Notes: a model not told the origin generated them from the sequence alone. Shown: positions 1 through 9,279, counted from the stretch's first letter. The stretch: DNA of 64,000 nt from Bradyrhizobium campsiandrae (GCF_014529705.1 NZ_JAANIH010000007.1:1-64000), one strand, 5' to 3'. Program-made: numbers and translations.

Positions 1-763
1 CGGCCTCCTCCAGCCGGTCTTCCAGCGCGTTGACCAGCCGCGGCACCTCGCGGAGGAAGGTGTAGTCGTAGAACGACAGGCCGTTGGCGACCTCGTCGAG
101 CACGGTGAGCTTGGTCCGGCGCAAGAGATTGGTCTGCCACAGCGTCAACACCTCGCGCCGCAGCTGCTCGTCGCTGGCCGCCGCCTCGTCGGCGGTCAAG
201 GCAACCCGTTCGCGGCGGTCGAGCAGGCTGGCGACCTCCATCTCGCGATCCATGGTGCTCTTGCGGCGGACTTCGGTCGGGTGCGCCGTCAGTACCGGGC
301 TGACGAGCGCGCTCTTAAAGAAACCACGCAGCGCATCGGCGCCGATTCCCGCGTCCCTGGCCTTGGCCAGCGTCTCCGCCAGGACGCCGGAGCCGCCGCC
401 CTTTCCGGCGCGCATCTGACGGATGTTGTTCTGGTCCTCGGCGATGTTGGCGAGGTGGGAGAAATAGCTGAAGGCGCGGACGATCCGCACCGTCTCGGAG
501 ATCGACATGCTGTCGAGGATCTGCTCGAGCTCGCGGCGGGCGAGCCTGTCTTCGTCGCGGTGGAACCGGATCGAGGTCTGCCTGATACGCTCGACCAGGT
601 CGAACACATCGGCCCCCTCCTGGTCCCGCACCGTGTCGCCGAGGATGCGCCCGAGCAGGCGGATGTCGTCGCGCAGCCGCGCATCGGCCTCCAGCGCCTG
701 GACGTCCTCGGGCCGGTTCGGGCGAAGATCGGTGGCCTCAGATGGTACGGTCTGGAGGGACAT
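1..763 (-). CDS. ppc: Phosphoenolpyruvate carboxylase, N-terminal part (runs off left edge)
   Basis: Only the first 254 residues are in the window; the gene continues beyond base 1. The enzyme carboxylates PEP with bicarbonate to oxaloacetate, an anaplerotic cytosolic reaction. The motif [11 protein letters not shown] (residues 157-167) is the family's catalytic histidine signature, with His161 as the likely catalytic base. The helical N-terminal region with [15 protein letters not shown] (97-111) is also typical. The ATG at 763 is preceded by a purine-rich GGGAGC. The full protein should be about 900 residues, so most of it, including the second catalytic region, lies outside. The visible part shows no frameshift. 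Confidence 0.95.
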   Translation of the reverse strand, partial: MSLQTVPSEATDLRPNRPEDVQALEADARLRDDIRLLGRILGDTVRDQEGADVFDLVERIRQTSIRFHRDEDRLARRELEQILDSMSISETVRIVRAFSYFSHLANIAEDQNNIRQMRAGKGGGSGVLAETLAKARDAGIGADALRGFFKSALVSPVLTAHPTEVRRKSTMDREMEVASLLDRRERVALTADEAAASDEQLRREVLTLWQTNLLRRTKLTVLDEVANGLSFYDYTFLREVPRLVNALEDRLEEA

Positions 764-896
764 GGCTCGCTCCCTGATTAGAGCTCCCAATGGCTCCCCG
801 GCGGTCCGAGTGTGCGATATTTTTCCGCCGCAGTGCAAGATGAAGTTGGAGGCGGCGCACAGTGCCGTCCGCCACGCCGGAATCGCGCCCGTGAAG

Positions 897-1301
897 CTAC
901 GCCGGCACGATCACCTTGCCGATCGGCCAGAGCGCGATGCCCGCGAGCTTCAGATGGGCCCAGGCGAAGGGTATGCCGATGATGGTGATGGCAAAGAGCA
1001 CGGCCGTCAGGAGGTGGCCGAGCGCCAGCCACCAGCCAGCCAGCACGAGCCAGATGATGTTGCCGATTACCCCGAGCGGGCCGGTGCCGACATCGCTCAT
1101 GCCGGTCACCTCGTCGCGGCTCACCGCTCGCGAGCCGAACGGCAGCAATGTGTAGATGGCGATGTTGAACGCCGCCCGCGCCCACGGCAGGCCGATGATG
1201 GTGATGGCCATGATGACCGACGCCACCAGCCAGCCGAAGGCCATCCAGGCGCCGCCGATGAGAATCCAGATGATGTTGAGCAGAATGGAAACGGGGGACA
1301 T
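897..1301 (-). CDS. yccF: YccF family inner-membrane protein
   Basis: A 134-residue, very hydrophobic protein made of two copies of the YccF (DUF307) unit. The first, near residues 9-48, reads [17 protein letters not shown] and then [14 protein letters not shown]. The second, near 81-121, reads [17 protein letters not shown] and then [14 protein letters not shown]. Each unit has one or two membrane helices ending in a G-[LI]-P-[FW] turn. The biochemical role of the family is not established. It stands alone between ppc and the rhomboid gene, on the same strand as both. The length matches the family (about 130-150 residues). Confidence 0.88.
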   Translation of the reverse strand: MSPVSILLNIIWILIGGAWMAFGWLVASVIMAITIIGLPWARAAFNIAIYTLLPFGSRAVSRDEVTGMSDVGTGPLGVIGNIIWLVLAGWWLALGHLLTAVLFAITIIGIPFAWAHLKLAGIALWPIGKVIVPA

Positions 1302-1349
1302 GGGATGATCCGAGGGTCGACGAGACCCCTTATAGCACGACCTCCGCGG

Positions 1350-2435
1350 TCATAGTCCATGACGCCTGTTACGTTCAGCCCGCAGCGATGTGCCGACAAA
1401 TCCGACGTCCTCGATCCCGCGCGAAATCTCCTTCGCGCAGAGGCACAGGGTCAGGGCGGCAACGCCGATCGCCGATAGCCCCGAGATGAGCACGGGATTG
1501 GGACAGAATATGACGAGAAAATTATCGAGTGGAGCGGATCCAGTCGGCCAGCGCGGCGTGCAACAAGATCCCAGAGCCCAGCCTGAAAGCATCACCGCGG
1601 CGGCGTTCGTTGCGGCCATCATGGTCACCACGATCACCAGCCCCTTCTTCATGGAGAGCGCGAGATCGACCGTCTTCACGACGGCGCAAGCTGCGACCAG
1701 GGCGACGATGGCCAGACCCCAGCCGGATATTGCTGCGGCGACGAGCTGAGCTTGACTGCTCCAGGCCCACCACGCGGCAACGCAGGCCAGCAGGGTCAGA
1801 TTGACCTTCACGGCTTCCGGAAACTTGCAGCGAAGCACGTACGGATTGGTCTTCTCGATGAGATCGAGCACCGCGCATGCGATCAACCCGGCCGCGAAAC
1901 CGCCGAGATGGACGCCCCAATCGATCCGCGAATTGCCGAGCGCAAAGGCGATGTTCAACCCGATATTGATGGCGAAGAAGTCGAACCCGAATTCGAGCTT
2001 GCCGAGGATCCACAGGCAAAGCAGAGCGCCCAGGATACCCGACGTCGCGCCGGACGCGCCGACCGTCAAATAGGGCGTGGAATGGATGCCATTGCCGATG
2101 ATCGCGCCGAACACCATCGCGCAGAGATAGATGATGAGGAAGTAGGCCGGTCCGACTCGCCGCTCCAAATGTCCGCCCCACAACACCAGGCACAACATGT
2201 TCATGGTGAGGTGGACGAAATCGGCATGCAGAAAACCATAGGCGAGCAGGCGCCAGTATTCATGCCGCGCGATGGCGGCCGAATACATGCCGCCGTAGCG
2301 ATAGAGCATCTCCGCCGGCGCCGCCGGGCCGCCGGCCTGGATGAAGCAAAATCCCGACACCAGGACTGTCACCGTCATCAGCGCGTAGACAGCGGCATGG
2401 GGGACTTCGAAGAAGCTGGCGCGGGTGGAGGGCAT
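1350..2435 (-). CDS. Rhomboid family intramembrane serine protease
   Basis: A polytopic membrane protein of 361 residues. The rhomboid core spans about residues 15-195. It contains the HLTMN element (His75 to Asn79, the HxxxN oxyanion-side motif), the nucleophile motif GASGATSG with Ser128, and the catalytic histidine in WGVHLGGFAAG (His176). These predict an active Ser-His dyad that cleaves transmembrane substrates within the bilayer. The roughly 165-residue C-terminal extension has several further hydrophobic segments and no recognised domain. That makes it longer than minimal GlpG-type rhomboids. Substrates cannot be inferred from the neighbours. Confidence 0.9.
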   Translation of the reverse strand: MPSTRASFFEVPHAAVYALMTVTVLVSGFCFIQAGGPAAPAEMLYRYGGMYSAAIARHEYWRLLAYGFLHADFVHLTMNMLCLVLWGGHLERRVGPAYFLIIYLCAMVFGAIIGNGIHSTPYLTVGASGATSGILGALLCLWILGKLEFGFDFFAINIGLNIAFALGNSRIDWGVHLGGFAAGLIACAVLDLIEKTNPYVLRCKFPEAVKVNLTLLACVAAWWAWSSQAQLVAAAISGWGLAIVALVAACAVVKTVDLALSMKKGLVIVVTMMAATNAAAVMLSGWALGSCCTPRWPTGSAPLDNFLVIFCPNPVLISGLSAIGVAALTLCLCAKEISRGIEDVGFVGTSLRAERNRRHGL

Positions 2436-2530
2436 CGGCGATCACTGGCGGCGGGGAACGGGAGCGGCAACCTAGCCGAGCCGGTCGATGATTGCCACTC
2501 CAGCGTGTGACATCGGCGCCCCCAGCACCC

Positions 2531-4075
2531 TCAGATCTTGCGCCCCGCTTGCTGCCAATAGGGATCGCGCAGGCGGCGCTTGAAGATCTTTCCCGAATCT
2601 TCACGCGGCAATCCGGTGCGGATCTCGATGTGCTTGGGCACCTTGTAATCGGCCAGCGAGCTCTTCAGCCGGGCACGGATGAAGGCGGCATCGAGCACGA
2701 TGCCTGCCTGCGGCTCGACCACGGCCATCAGCGCCTCGCCGAACTCGGCATCGGGGATACCGAACACGGCGCAATCGTGCACGCCGGGGACGGCGTGCAG
2801 CACGGATTCGATCTCGGCAGGATAGATGTTGACGCCGCCCGAGATCACCATGTCGCGCTTGCGGTCGCAGATGAAGACGTAGCCGTCGTCGTCGATATAG
2901 CCGACGTCGCCCGAGGTGATGAAGCCGTCGCGGTCGATCTCGGCCCGCTTCTCCGGCTTGTTGTGGTAGGTGAAATCGGCCATCTCAGGCATGCGGGAAT
3001 AGATCTCGCCGATCTCGCCGACGCCGAGCACGCGGCCATCGTCGCCGATGAAGCGGAGTTCAGCGCCGGGGGAAATCTTGCCGACCGTGCCTGGCTTCTT
3101 CAGTGCGTCCTCGGAGGTGGCGAAAGTGACGGCGCTGGATTCGGTCGAGCCGTAGAATTCGTAGATCACCGGGCCCCACCACTCGATCATGGCACGCTTG
3201 ACGTCCGCCGGGCACGGCGCCGCGGCATGGATGACGTGGCGCAGCGAGGAGACGTCGTACTTGTTGCGGACCTCCTCCGGCAACTTCATCAGGCGGATGA
3301 ACATGGTCGGCACCATGAAGATGGTGTCGATCTTGTACCGCTCGATCAGCTGCAGAAACTCTTCCGCCTCGAAGCGCGGCATCAGCACCAGTACGCCGCC
3401 GAGCTTGCCGGCGCGGATGCCGAACGAATTCGGCGCGGAATGATAGAGCGGCCCCGGCAGGATGGCGCGGGCACCAGGCTTGAGCCCATAGATCATCGCG
3501 CGCATGCGCTCGCCGGCGGCCTGCTGCTCCGGCGTCGGCGCATTGCGCCGCACGCCCTTGGGATGGCCTGTGGTCCCCGAGGTGTAGATCATGTTCATCG
3601 GCTGCGGCACGAGCGGACCGTCATAGGGCTGGAACTGCGCCAGCCAGGTTTCGAAATCGATCGCGAAGTCGGGCGTCTTCAGGTGGTCGGGATCGATCTT
3701 GTAGTTGGACAGGATCTCCGGCGGCGTCGGCACGCTGAGCACGGTGACGCCTTTCGGGATCGCATCGCGCAAGGCAGGGAGCATGTCGGCGTGGCCGATC
3801 AGCACGGATGTGCCGGTATCACCAAGGATGTAGTTGATCTCCTCCGGTTTGAAGTGCCAATTGATCGGCACGCCATACGCGCCCAGTCGCATCGCGGCGT
3901 AGGCAGCCTCCAGAAAGGCGATGTCGTTGCGCATCAGCATGCAGACGCAGTCGCCCTGCTTGACGCCCATTTTGGCGAGGCCGGAGGCGATCTGATCGGC
4001 GCGGGCGGCGACCTCCGCATGCGAACGACGGCGGTCGTCCGAGACGATGCCGAGATATTGGGACGTTTCGCTCAT
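2531..4075 (-). CDS. AMP-forming acyl-CoA synthetase (FadD-like)
   Basis: A 514-residue ANL-superfamily ligase that activates a carboxylic acid to its acyl-CoA through an acyl-adenylate. The ATP-binding loop YTSGTTGHPKG starts at residue 164. FYGSTESSAVTF (the A5 region) and the late block GDVGYIDDDGYVFICDRKRD leading into SGGVNIYPAEIE are intact. Substrate specificity cannot be read reliably. It resembles medium/long-chain acyl-CoA ligases of rhizobia. It is followed on the same strand after a repeat-filled spacer by a crotonase. The location fits entry of a fatty or aromatic acid into the beta-oxidation genes around it. The ligase lacks any signal peptide and should be cytosolic. Confidence 0.88.
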   Translation of the reverse strand: MSETSQYLGIVSDDRRRSHAEVAARADQIASGLAKMGVKQGDCVCMLMRNDIAFLEAAYAAMRLGAYGVPINWHFKPEEINYILGDTGTSVLIGHADMLPALRDAIPKGVTVLSVPTPPEILSNYKIDPDHLKTPDFAIDFETWLAQFQPYDGPLVPQPMNMIYTSGTTGHPKGVRRNAPTPEQQAAGERMRAMIYGLKPGARAILPGPLYHSAPNSFGIRAGKLGGVLVLMPRFEAEEFLQLIERYKIDTIFMVPTMFIRLMKLPEEVRNKYDVSSLRHVIHAAAPCPADVKRAMIEWWGPVIYEFYGSTESSAVTFATSEDALKKPGTVGKISPGAELRFIGDDGRVLGVGEIGEIYSRMPEMADFTYHNKPEKRAEIDRDGFITSGDVGYIDDDGYVFICDRKRDMVISGGVNIYPAEIESVLHAVPGVHDCAVFGIPDAEFGEALMAVVEPQAGIVLDAAFIRARLKSSLADYKVPKHIEIRTGLPREDSGKIFKRRLRDPYWQQAGRKI

Positions 4076-4102
4076 TGCTGTTTTTCTTTGTTGTTAGTTG
4101 CT

Positions 4103-4209
4103 GTCATTCCGGGGCGATGCGAAGCATCGAACCCGGAATCCATGTCACAGCGGATGTCGGGGGTTCGATCGATTCCGGGCCTGCGCCTACGGCGCATCCC
4201 GGAACGACG
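4103..4209. repeat. Palindromic intergenic repeat (GTCATTCCGG type)
   Basis: Outer arms GTCATTCCGG and CCGGAACGAC are near inverted repeats. Inside are GATGCGAAGCATC, a small palindrome of its own, and CGGAATCCATG. The element nearly fills the spacer between two same-strand genes. It is of the dispersed non-coding palindrome type typical of Bradyrhizobium chromosomes. I see no coding potential. Confidence 0.75.
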
Positions 4210-4212
4210 AAC

Positions 4213-5022
4213 TCAGTCCGCAAACTTCGCCGCGCGCTTCTCCAGGTTCGAGCGCACCGCCTCGGTCTGGTTCGCACTGCCGATCAGCTTCTGCTGCTCG
4301 ACCGACTCAGCCAGCAGCGCCGGACCGGGATCGACCGCGAGATTGTTCAGCAGCCGCTTGGCGGCGCGGATCGCATCGGGGCTCTTGCCGGCGATCTCGC
4401 GCGCGACTTCGAGCGCTGCCGCGCGCGGATCATCGCAGATGCGCGTGGCCAACCCATATGTCATGGCCTCCTGCGCGGAGAAGATGCGTCCCGTATAGGT
4501 GAGATCGCGCAGGATATCGTCGCGCACGAGCGAGGCCAGGATCGGCGTGCCCGCCATGTCGGGCACCAACCCCCATTTGATTTCCATGATCGACATGCGC
4601 GCATCAAGGCTCAGAAAGCGCATGTCGGCGCCGAGCGAGAGCTGGAAGCCGCCGCCGAAGGCAACGCCGTGCACGGCCGCGATCACCGGCACCGGAAGCT
4701 GGCGCCAGCCCCATACCGCGGCTTGCGGAAAATTCGCCTGGCCATGCGTGCGCTTGGTGAGGTCGCGATTTTCGCCACCCGGAATTCCGTTGCCGCCCTT
4801 CTCCTTCATGGCGGCAAAACGCCCCATGTCGAGACCGGCGCAGAAGGCGCGACCTTCGCCCGACAGCACGACGGCGCGCACGGCTTTTTCCTTCGAAAGC
4901 CGCTCGGTTGCGGCAACAAGAGCTTCGAACATCGCCTGATCCAGCGCATTCATCTTGTCCGCGCGGACCAGCCGCACGTCGGCGACGCCTTCCGAGATCG
5001 AGATCGAGACGCGCTCTTCCAT
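4213..5022 (-). CDS. Enoyl-CoA hydratase/isomerase (crotonase family), LVPDMAG type
   Basis: A 269-residue crotonase. The oxyanion-hole segments are GRAFCAGLDM (near residues 57-66) and HGVAFGGGFQLSLGADMRF. In the active-site region, SIMEIKWGLVPDMAG has Glu at the first catalytic position and Asp where classical enoyl-CoA hydratase has its second Glu. This Glu/Asp pattern is shared with dienoyl-CoA isomerase-like and other non-classical members, so hydratase or isomerase activity are both possible. It lies divergent from the DECR-like reductase at 5127, which also suits auxiliary beta-oxidation of unsaturated chains. Confidence 0.85.
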   Translation of the reverse strand: MEERVSISISEGVADVRLVRADKMNALDQAMFEALVAATERLSKEKAVRAVVLSGEGRAFCAGLDMGRFAAMKEKGGNGIPGGENRDLTKRTHGQANFPQAAVWGWRQLPVPVIAAVHGVAFGGGFQLSLGADMRFLSLDARMSIMEIKWGLVPDMAGTPILASLVRDDILRDLTYTGRIFSAQEAMTYGLATRICDDPRAAALEVAREIAGKSPDAIRAAKRLLNNLAVDPGPALLAESVEQQKLIGSANQTEAVRSNLEKRAAKFAD

Positions 5023-5081
5023 GGATGAATTCTCCCTGTTCTTGTTCGGTGCCGCTTTACAGAAAGCCGGCGGCCGGATTT

Positions 5082-5101
5082 AGTCAATCGACCAATTAAC
5101 T
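5082..5101. promoter_or_regulatory. Candidate operator in divergent spacer
   Basis: The 20-base sequence AGTCAATCGACCAATTAACT is an imperfect inverted repeat (AGTcAAT against ATTaACT). It lies in the 104-base spacer between the crotonase (start 5022, minus) and the SDR gene (start 5127, plus), 26 bases before the SDR start. Position and symmetry suit a TetR- or FadR-like operator. No regulator gene adjoins it, so this is a weak inference. Confidence 0.3.
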
Positions 5102-5126
5102 GACGATACGTACGGGAGAAACAGCC

Positions 5127-5999
5127 ATGTTCAAGGAAAATCTTCTGGCTGGGCGGCGCATTCTCGTGACCGGCGGCGGCACCGGGCTCGGCAAATCGAT
5201 GGCGGCGCGCTTCCTCCAGCTCGGCGCCGAGGTGCACATCTGCGGACGGCGCAAGATCGTCTGCGACGAGACCGCAATCGAGCTGATGGGTGAGTATGGC
5301 GGCCGCGTCACCAGCCATGGTGTCGACATCCGCAACGCTCTCGCGGTCGAGGAGATGGTCGAGACCATCTTCCGCGACGCGCCGCTGACCGATCTCGTCA
5401 ACAACGCCGCCGGCAATTTCATCTCGCGCACCGAGGAGCTCTCGCCGCGCGGGTTCGATGCGGTTGCCAACATCGTCATGCACGGCACGTTCTACGTGAC
5501 GCATGCGGTCGGCAAGCGCTGGATCGCCTTGAAGCAGCCCGGCAATGTCGTCTCGATCACCGTGACCTGGGTGCGGAACGGCTCGCCTTACGTGGTGCCG
5601 TCGGCGATGAGCAAATCGGCGATCCACGCCATGACGATGTCGCTGGCGACCGAATGGGGCCGCTACGGTATCCGCCTCAACACCATCGCGCCGGGTGAGA
5701 TCCCGACCGAGGGCATGAGCAAACGCATCAAACCCGGCGACGAAGCCGGTGCGCGCACCGAGGCGATGAACCCGATGGGCCGTGTCGGCACCATGGAAGA
5801 GTTGCAGAACCTCGCGGTGTTCCTGATCTCCGGCGGCTGCGACTGGATCAATGGCGAGACCATCGCCATGGACGGCGCCCAGGCGCTCGCCATGGGCGGC
5901 AATTTCTATCAGCTCCGCGACTGGAGCGACGACGACTGGAAGACCGCGCGCGAGAGCATCATGGCGCAGAACGAGAAGGACCGGGCGAAACGGGGGTGA
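5127..5999 (+). CDS. SDR oxidoreductase, 2,4-dienoyl-CoA reductase-like
   Basis: A 290-residue short-chain dehydrogenase. The Rossmann glycine motif TGGGTGLG is at residues 15-22 and NNAAGNF at 92-98. The segment PYVVPSAMSK (154-163) resembles the active-site strand of mitochondrial 2,4-dienoyl-CoA reductase, with Ser159 four residues before Lys163. As I recall that family, it also uses an Asn and a Tyr; here the aligned positions are His119 and Trp148. NADPH-dependent reduction of a dienoyl-CoA or related enoyl thioester is therefore likely, but not certain. The start has GGGAGAAA upstream. It precedes the CoA ligase at 6262 on the same strand. Confidence 0.78.
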   Translation: MFKENLLAGRRILVTGGGTGLGKSMAARFLQLGAEVHICGRRKIVCDETAIELMGEYGGRVTSHGVDIRNALAVEEMVETIFRDAPLTDLVNNAAGNFISRTEELSPRGFDAVANIVMHGTFYVTHAVGKRWIALKQPGNVVSITVTWVRNGSPYVVPSAMSKSAIHAMTMSLATEWGRYGIRLNTIAPGEIPTEGMSKRIKPGDEAGARTEAMNPMGRVGTMEELQNLAVFLISGGCDWINGETIAMDGAQALAMGGNFYQLRDWSDDDWKTARESIMAQNEKDRAKRG

Positions 6000-6044
6000 T
6001 GCTTCCTCCGTAGTGAGATGCGCAAGGTCGCTCCACGCTCCACC

Positions 6045-6164
6045 GTCGTCCCGGCGAAGGCCGGGACCCATACTCACCGAATCTAGTTTTGCGAAGATTG
6101 GTCATGACCTTTCGTCGCCAAATTGCGCTTAGTGGTTATGGGTCCCGGCCTTCGCCGGGACGAC
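6045..6164. repeat. Palindromic intergenic repeat (GTCGTCCCGGCGAAGGCCGG type)
   Basis: Perfect long arms: GTCCCGGCGAAGGCCGGGAC at the left and its reverse complement near 6142-6161, with CCATA and TATGG just inside. The central 65 bases are unremarkable and AT-richer. It lies in a tandem spacer between the DECR-like gene and the CoA ligase. The rest of the 262-base spacer shows only the ligase's ribosome-binding site, AAGGGAGAAAC. Confidence 0.85.
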
Positions 6165-6261
6165 CGTGTTGAAGCAGCTCGCTTCTATTGCTCCCACCTT
6201 GTTTTCCCCCGCGGTTGGCGCCACACTCCCGGCATAAAAAACAAAACGCCAAGGGAGAAAC

Positions 6262-7839
6262 ATGTCCACACAGCCATTGGCTGACCTCGCCCAGATGGTG
6301 CGCGAGCGCGCGAGAAGCCGCGGCGATGCCGTCGCCTACGAGTTCGAGGGCCGCCTCACCAGCTTTGCCGAATTCGATGTCAAGACCAACAGGGTCGCCA
6401 ACGCACTTCTCGCCATGGGTCTGAAGAAGGGCGACCGTATCGCCTATCTCGGCAAGAACAGCGACCTCTATTTCGAACTGCTGATGGGCGCAATGAAGGC
6501 CGGCGTGGTGATGGCGCCGGTGAACTGGCGTCTCGCCGGACCCGAAGTTGCTTTCATCGTTTCGGATTGCAAGGCGCCGGTTCTGTTTGTTGGACCTGAA
6601 TTCATCACCCAGGTCCGCCAGATCAAGGACCAGCTTCCCAACGTCCGCACCATCATCACCACCGAGGGCGGCGCACCGGAGTGGCAGGATTTTACGGCCT
6701 GGCGCGATGCGCAGAACGGCGAGGATCCCAAAGTGCCGATCGCTACCGGCGACATCGCGATCCAGCTCTACACGTCGGGCACGACAGGCAAGCCGAAGGG
6801 CGCGATGCTGAGCCACGCGAACTTCCTCAATTTGGTGCAAACCGGCAATGCCGAGGACAAGCCGGAATGGAATCGGTGGTCCACCGATGACGTCTCGCTG
6901 GTGGCGATGCCGATCTTCCACATCGGCGGTTCCGGCTGGGGCGTGATGGGGCTCTATCATGGCGCCCGCGGCGTCATCGCGCGCGAGTTCGATCCGACCA
7001 AGGTGCTGGATTTCTTCGAGCAGTCGGGCATCACCAAACTGTTCATGGTGCCGGCAGCGATGCAGTTCGTGGTCCGGCAGCCACGCGCAAGGACCGTCGA
7101 TTTCTCCAGGCTGAAATACATGCTCTACGGCGCCTCGCCGATTCCGGCGGCGCTGCTGAAGGAGTGCATCGAGGTCTTCAAATGCGGCTTCGTACAGATG
7201 TACGGCATGACGGAGACGACCGGCACGATCGTCGCTCTGCCGCCGGAGGATCACGTCGAGGGCCTCGAGCGGATGCGCTCGGCCGGCAAAGCCCTGCCCG
7301 GCGTTGAGATCGCGATCCTCGACAGTAACGGCAAACCGTTGCCGCCGCGCCAGGTCGGCGAGATCGCGACGCGATCGGGCTCCAACATGGCGGGCTACTG
7401 GAATTTGCCCGAGGCGACCGCCGCGACGCTGCGCGGCGACGGCTGGCTGCGCACGGGTGATGCCGGCTATATGGACGAGGACGGCTACCTCTACATCCAC
7501 GATCGCATCAAGGACATGATCATCTCCGGCGGCGAGAACATCTATCCCGCCGAGGTCGAGAACGCGCTGTGCGATCACCCCGACGTCGCGGAAGCTGCCG
7601 TGATCGGCGTGCCTGACGAAAAATGGGGCGAGGCGGTGAAGGCGGTGGTGGTGATGAAGCCGGGCAAACAGGCGACCGCCACCGACATCATCAACTTCAC
7701 CCGGACGCGCATCGCCGGCTACAAGACGCCGAAGAGCGTCGAATTCCTGCCGGCGCTGCCGCGCAATCCGTCTGGCAAGATCCTGCGAAGGCAACTGCGC
7801 GAGCCGTATTGGGCGGACAAGGATCGACGGGTGAATTGA
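6262..7839 (+). CDS. AMP-forming fatty acid-CoA ligase (FadD-like)
   Basis: A 525-residue ANL-family ligase, paralogous to the one at 2531-4075. Landmarks are the phosphate loop LYTSGTTGKPKGAM near residues 172-185, QMYGMTETTGTIV, and RTGDAGYMDEDGYLYIHD followed by IISGGENIYPAEVE. The conserved lysine block near the C terminus, NPSGKILRRQLR, carries the catalytic lysine used for adenylation. It should convert a free acid to acyl-CoA in the cytosol. An excellent ribosome-binding site (AAGGGAGAAAC) precedes the ATG. It converges on the acyl-CoA dehydrogenase at 8005, with a repeat between the two stops. Chain-length preference cannot be assigned. Confidence 0.88.
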   Translation: MSTQPLADLAQMVRERARSRGDAVAYEFEGRLTSFAEFDVKTNRVANALLAMGLKKGDRIAYLGKNSDLYFELLMGAMKAGVVMAPVNWRLAGPEVAFIVSDCKAPVLFVGPEFITQVRQIKDQLPNVRTIITTEGGAPEWQDFTAWRDAQNGEDPKVPIATGDIAIQLYTSGTTGKPKGAMLSHANFLNLVQTGNAEDKPEWNRWSTDDVSLVAMPIFHIGGSGWGVMGLYHGARGVIAREFDPTKVLDFFEQSGITKLFMVPAAMQFVVRQPRARTVDFSRLKYMLYGASPIPAALLKECIEVFKCGFVQMYGMTETTGTIVALPPEDHVEGLERMRSAGKALPGVEIAILDSNGKPLPPRQVGEIATRSGSNMAGYWNLPEATAATLRGDGWLRTGDAGYMDEDGYLYIHDRIKDMIISGGENIYPAEVENALCDHPDVAEAAVIGVPDEKWGEAVKAVVVMKPGKQATATDIINFTRTRIAGYKTPKSVEFLPALPRNPSGKILRRQLREPYWADKDRRVN

Positions 7840-7844
7840 GCGTG

Positions 7845-7994
7845 GTGCCGTAGGGTGGGTTAGCCCTGCGACTGCGCAAAGCGCAGTTCGCACGGCGTAA
7901 CCCACCTCTTTACGACCCGCACCGATGGAAGTTGGTGGGTTACGCCGAGCAGATCCGCTTCGCGCATCTGCCCGGCTGACCCACCCTACGGCAC
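7845..7994. repeat. Palindromic repeat (GTGCCGTAGGGTGGGTTAG family), copy 1
   Basis: Outer arms GTGCCGTAGGGTGGGT and ACCCACCCTACGGCAC are perfect inverse copies. Nested inside are GGCGTAACCCACC and GGTGGGTTACGCC. The element occupies almost the whole convergent spacer and could act as a bidirectional terminator. Relatives are at 19561 and 42018. Confidence 0.88.
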
Positions 7995-8004
7995 GGTGCA
8001 AGCT

Positions 8005-9279
8005 TCAATGCTTCCCCGGCCCCATATAGCCGAACAGGAACCCCGCCACTTTCCGCATCTGAATCTCTTCGCTGCCTTCGGTGATGCGATAGCGGCGATG
8101 GTGACGGTAGATGTGCTCGAACGGCTTGTGACGTGAATAGCCCATGCCGCCATGAACCTGCATGGCGCGGTCGGCGGATTCGCAGCAGAGGCGGTTTGCC
8201 CAGTAGTTGCACATGGAGACCCGGTCGGAGAGCGTGCGCTCGATCTGCTCCTCGGTCAGCTGGTCCATCTCCCAGGCGGTCTTGCGGATCAACAGGCGCA
8301 GCATCTCGGCTTGCGTGGCAAGCTCGACCAGCGGGAACTGGATCGCCTGGTTCTCGGCGAGTGCCCGGCCGAACGGCTTTCGCTCACGCGCATATTTGAC
8401 GCTCTCGTTGATGCAATAGACGGCCGCGCCCAGCGAGCTCGCCGCCTGGCGGATGCGGTTCTGGTGCACAAAGCACTGCGCCAGCGACAGGCCTCGGCCA
8501 ACCTCGCCGAACTGAGCATCCTCAGGCACGAACACGTCCGTGAAGCTGACGCGCGGGTGGTCGGTCGGCATGTTGAACGTCCACATGTACTCCTCGACCT
8601 TCACACCGGGCGTCTTCGCCGGCACCAGGAAGCAGCTGATGCCGCGGGCATCGCCGTCATTGCCCGATGTGCGTGCGAACAGCGCGCAATGCGTGGCGAC
8701 ATGCATGCCTGTCGTCCACATCTTCTCGCCGTTGATGATCCAGCCCTTGACGTTGTCGCGTGTCGCGGGCACCGCGCGCGTCTCCATGTGCGTCGCGTCC
8801 GAGCCGTGATGCGGCTCGGTGAGGCCAAAGGTGATGCGGTACTTGCCCCGGATCGAACCGTCGATCATCGCCTTCTGGTCGTCGCGGCCGTAGCGGTCCA
8901 GCATGGTGACGACGGGGAAATTGCCGACGATGGAATGCTCGTTTTGCAGATCGTTGTGGAGGCCAAGCCCCTTGGCGGCAAAGTGCTCGCGGATCACGGC
9001 CATCCAGAGATTGGAGCCATCCCTGCCGCCATATTGCTTCGGCACCGGAAAACGCAGGTGACCGGCGGCATCCGCGAGATCCTTCGCCTTGCGCAGCAGC
9101 GCTTCCCATTCATGCCGCGGTAGACCGCCATTCTCGAAATCGGTGCGTGCCCATTCGCGGCGATGGTCAAAGAAGCGGATGTTGTCGTCGGCCTCTTCCA
9201 GCGGCTTGATCTCGCGTTCAATGAAACGATCGAGCTCCCCGAGATAGGCGACGAGATCGGCAGGCAGTGAGAAATCCAC
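8005..9279 (-). CDS. Acyl-CoA dehydrogenase
   Basis: A 424-residue flavoprotein oxidising acyl-CoA to trans-2-enoyl-CoA. FGLTEPHHGSDA and the following WIINGEKMWTTG are the flavin/substrate segments. QVHGGMGYSRHKPFEHIYRHHRRYRITEGSEEIQ near the C terminus supplies the catalytic-base position (Glu in ITEGSEEIQ). I chose GTG at 9279, which has GGGAGAG seven bases upstream, over an in-frame upstream start at 9369. The extra 30 residues from that start are low-complexity and unlike the family. It is divergent from the crotonase at 9483. Electrons would pass to ETF, whose genes are not in the window. Confidence 0.9.
   Translation of the reverse strand: MDFSLPADLVAYLGELDRFIEREIKPLEEADDNIRFFDHRREWARTDFENGGLPRHEWEALLRKAKDLADAAGHLRFPVPKQYGGRDGSNLWMAVIREHFAAKGLGLHNDLQNEHSIVGNFPVVTMLDRYGRDDQKAMIDGSIRGKYRITFGLTEPHHGSDATHMETRAVPATRDNVKGWIINGEKMWTTGMHVATHCALFARTSGNDGDARGISCFLVPAKTPGVKVEEYMWTFNMPTDHPRVSFTDVFVPEDAQFGEVGRGLSLAQCFVHQNRIRQAASSLGAAVYCINESVKYARERKPFGRALAENQAIQFPLVELATQAEMLRLLIRKTAWEMDQLTEEQIERTLSDRVSMCNYWANRLCCESADRAMQVHGGMGYSRHKPFEHIYRHHRRYRITEGSEEIQMRKVAGFLFGYMGPGKH

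Noticed and set aside
2492..4498. A plus-strand open reading of 668 codons opposite the acyl-CoA synthetase
   Set aside because: It is the antisense shadow of a well-supported synthetase, low-complexity and rich in His, Arg, Asp and Ala. High third-position GC on the other strand produces such long readings.
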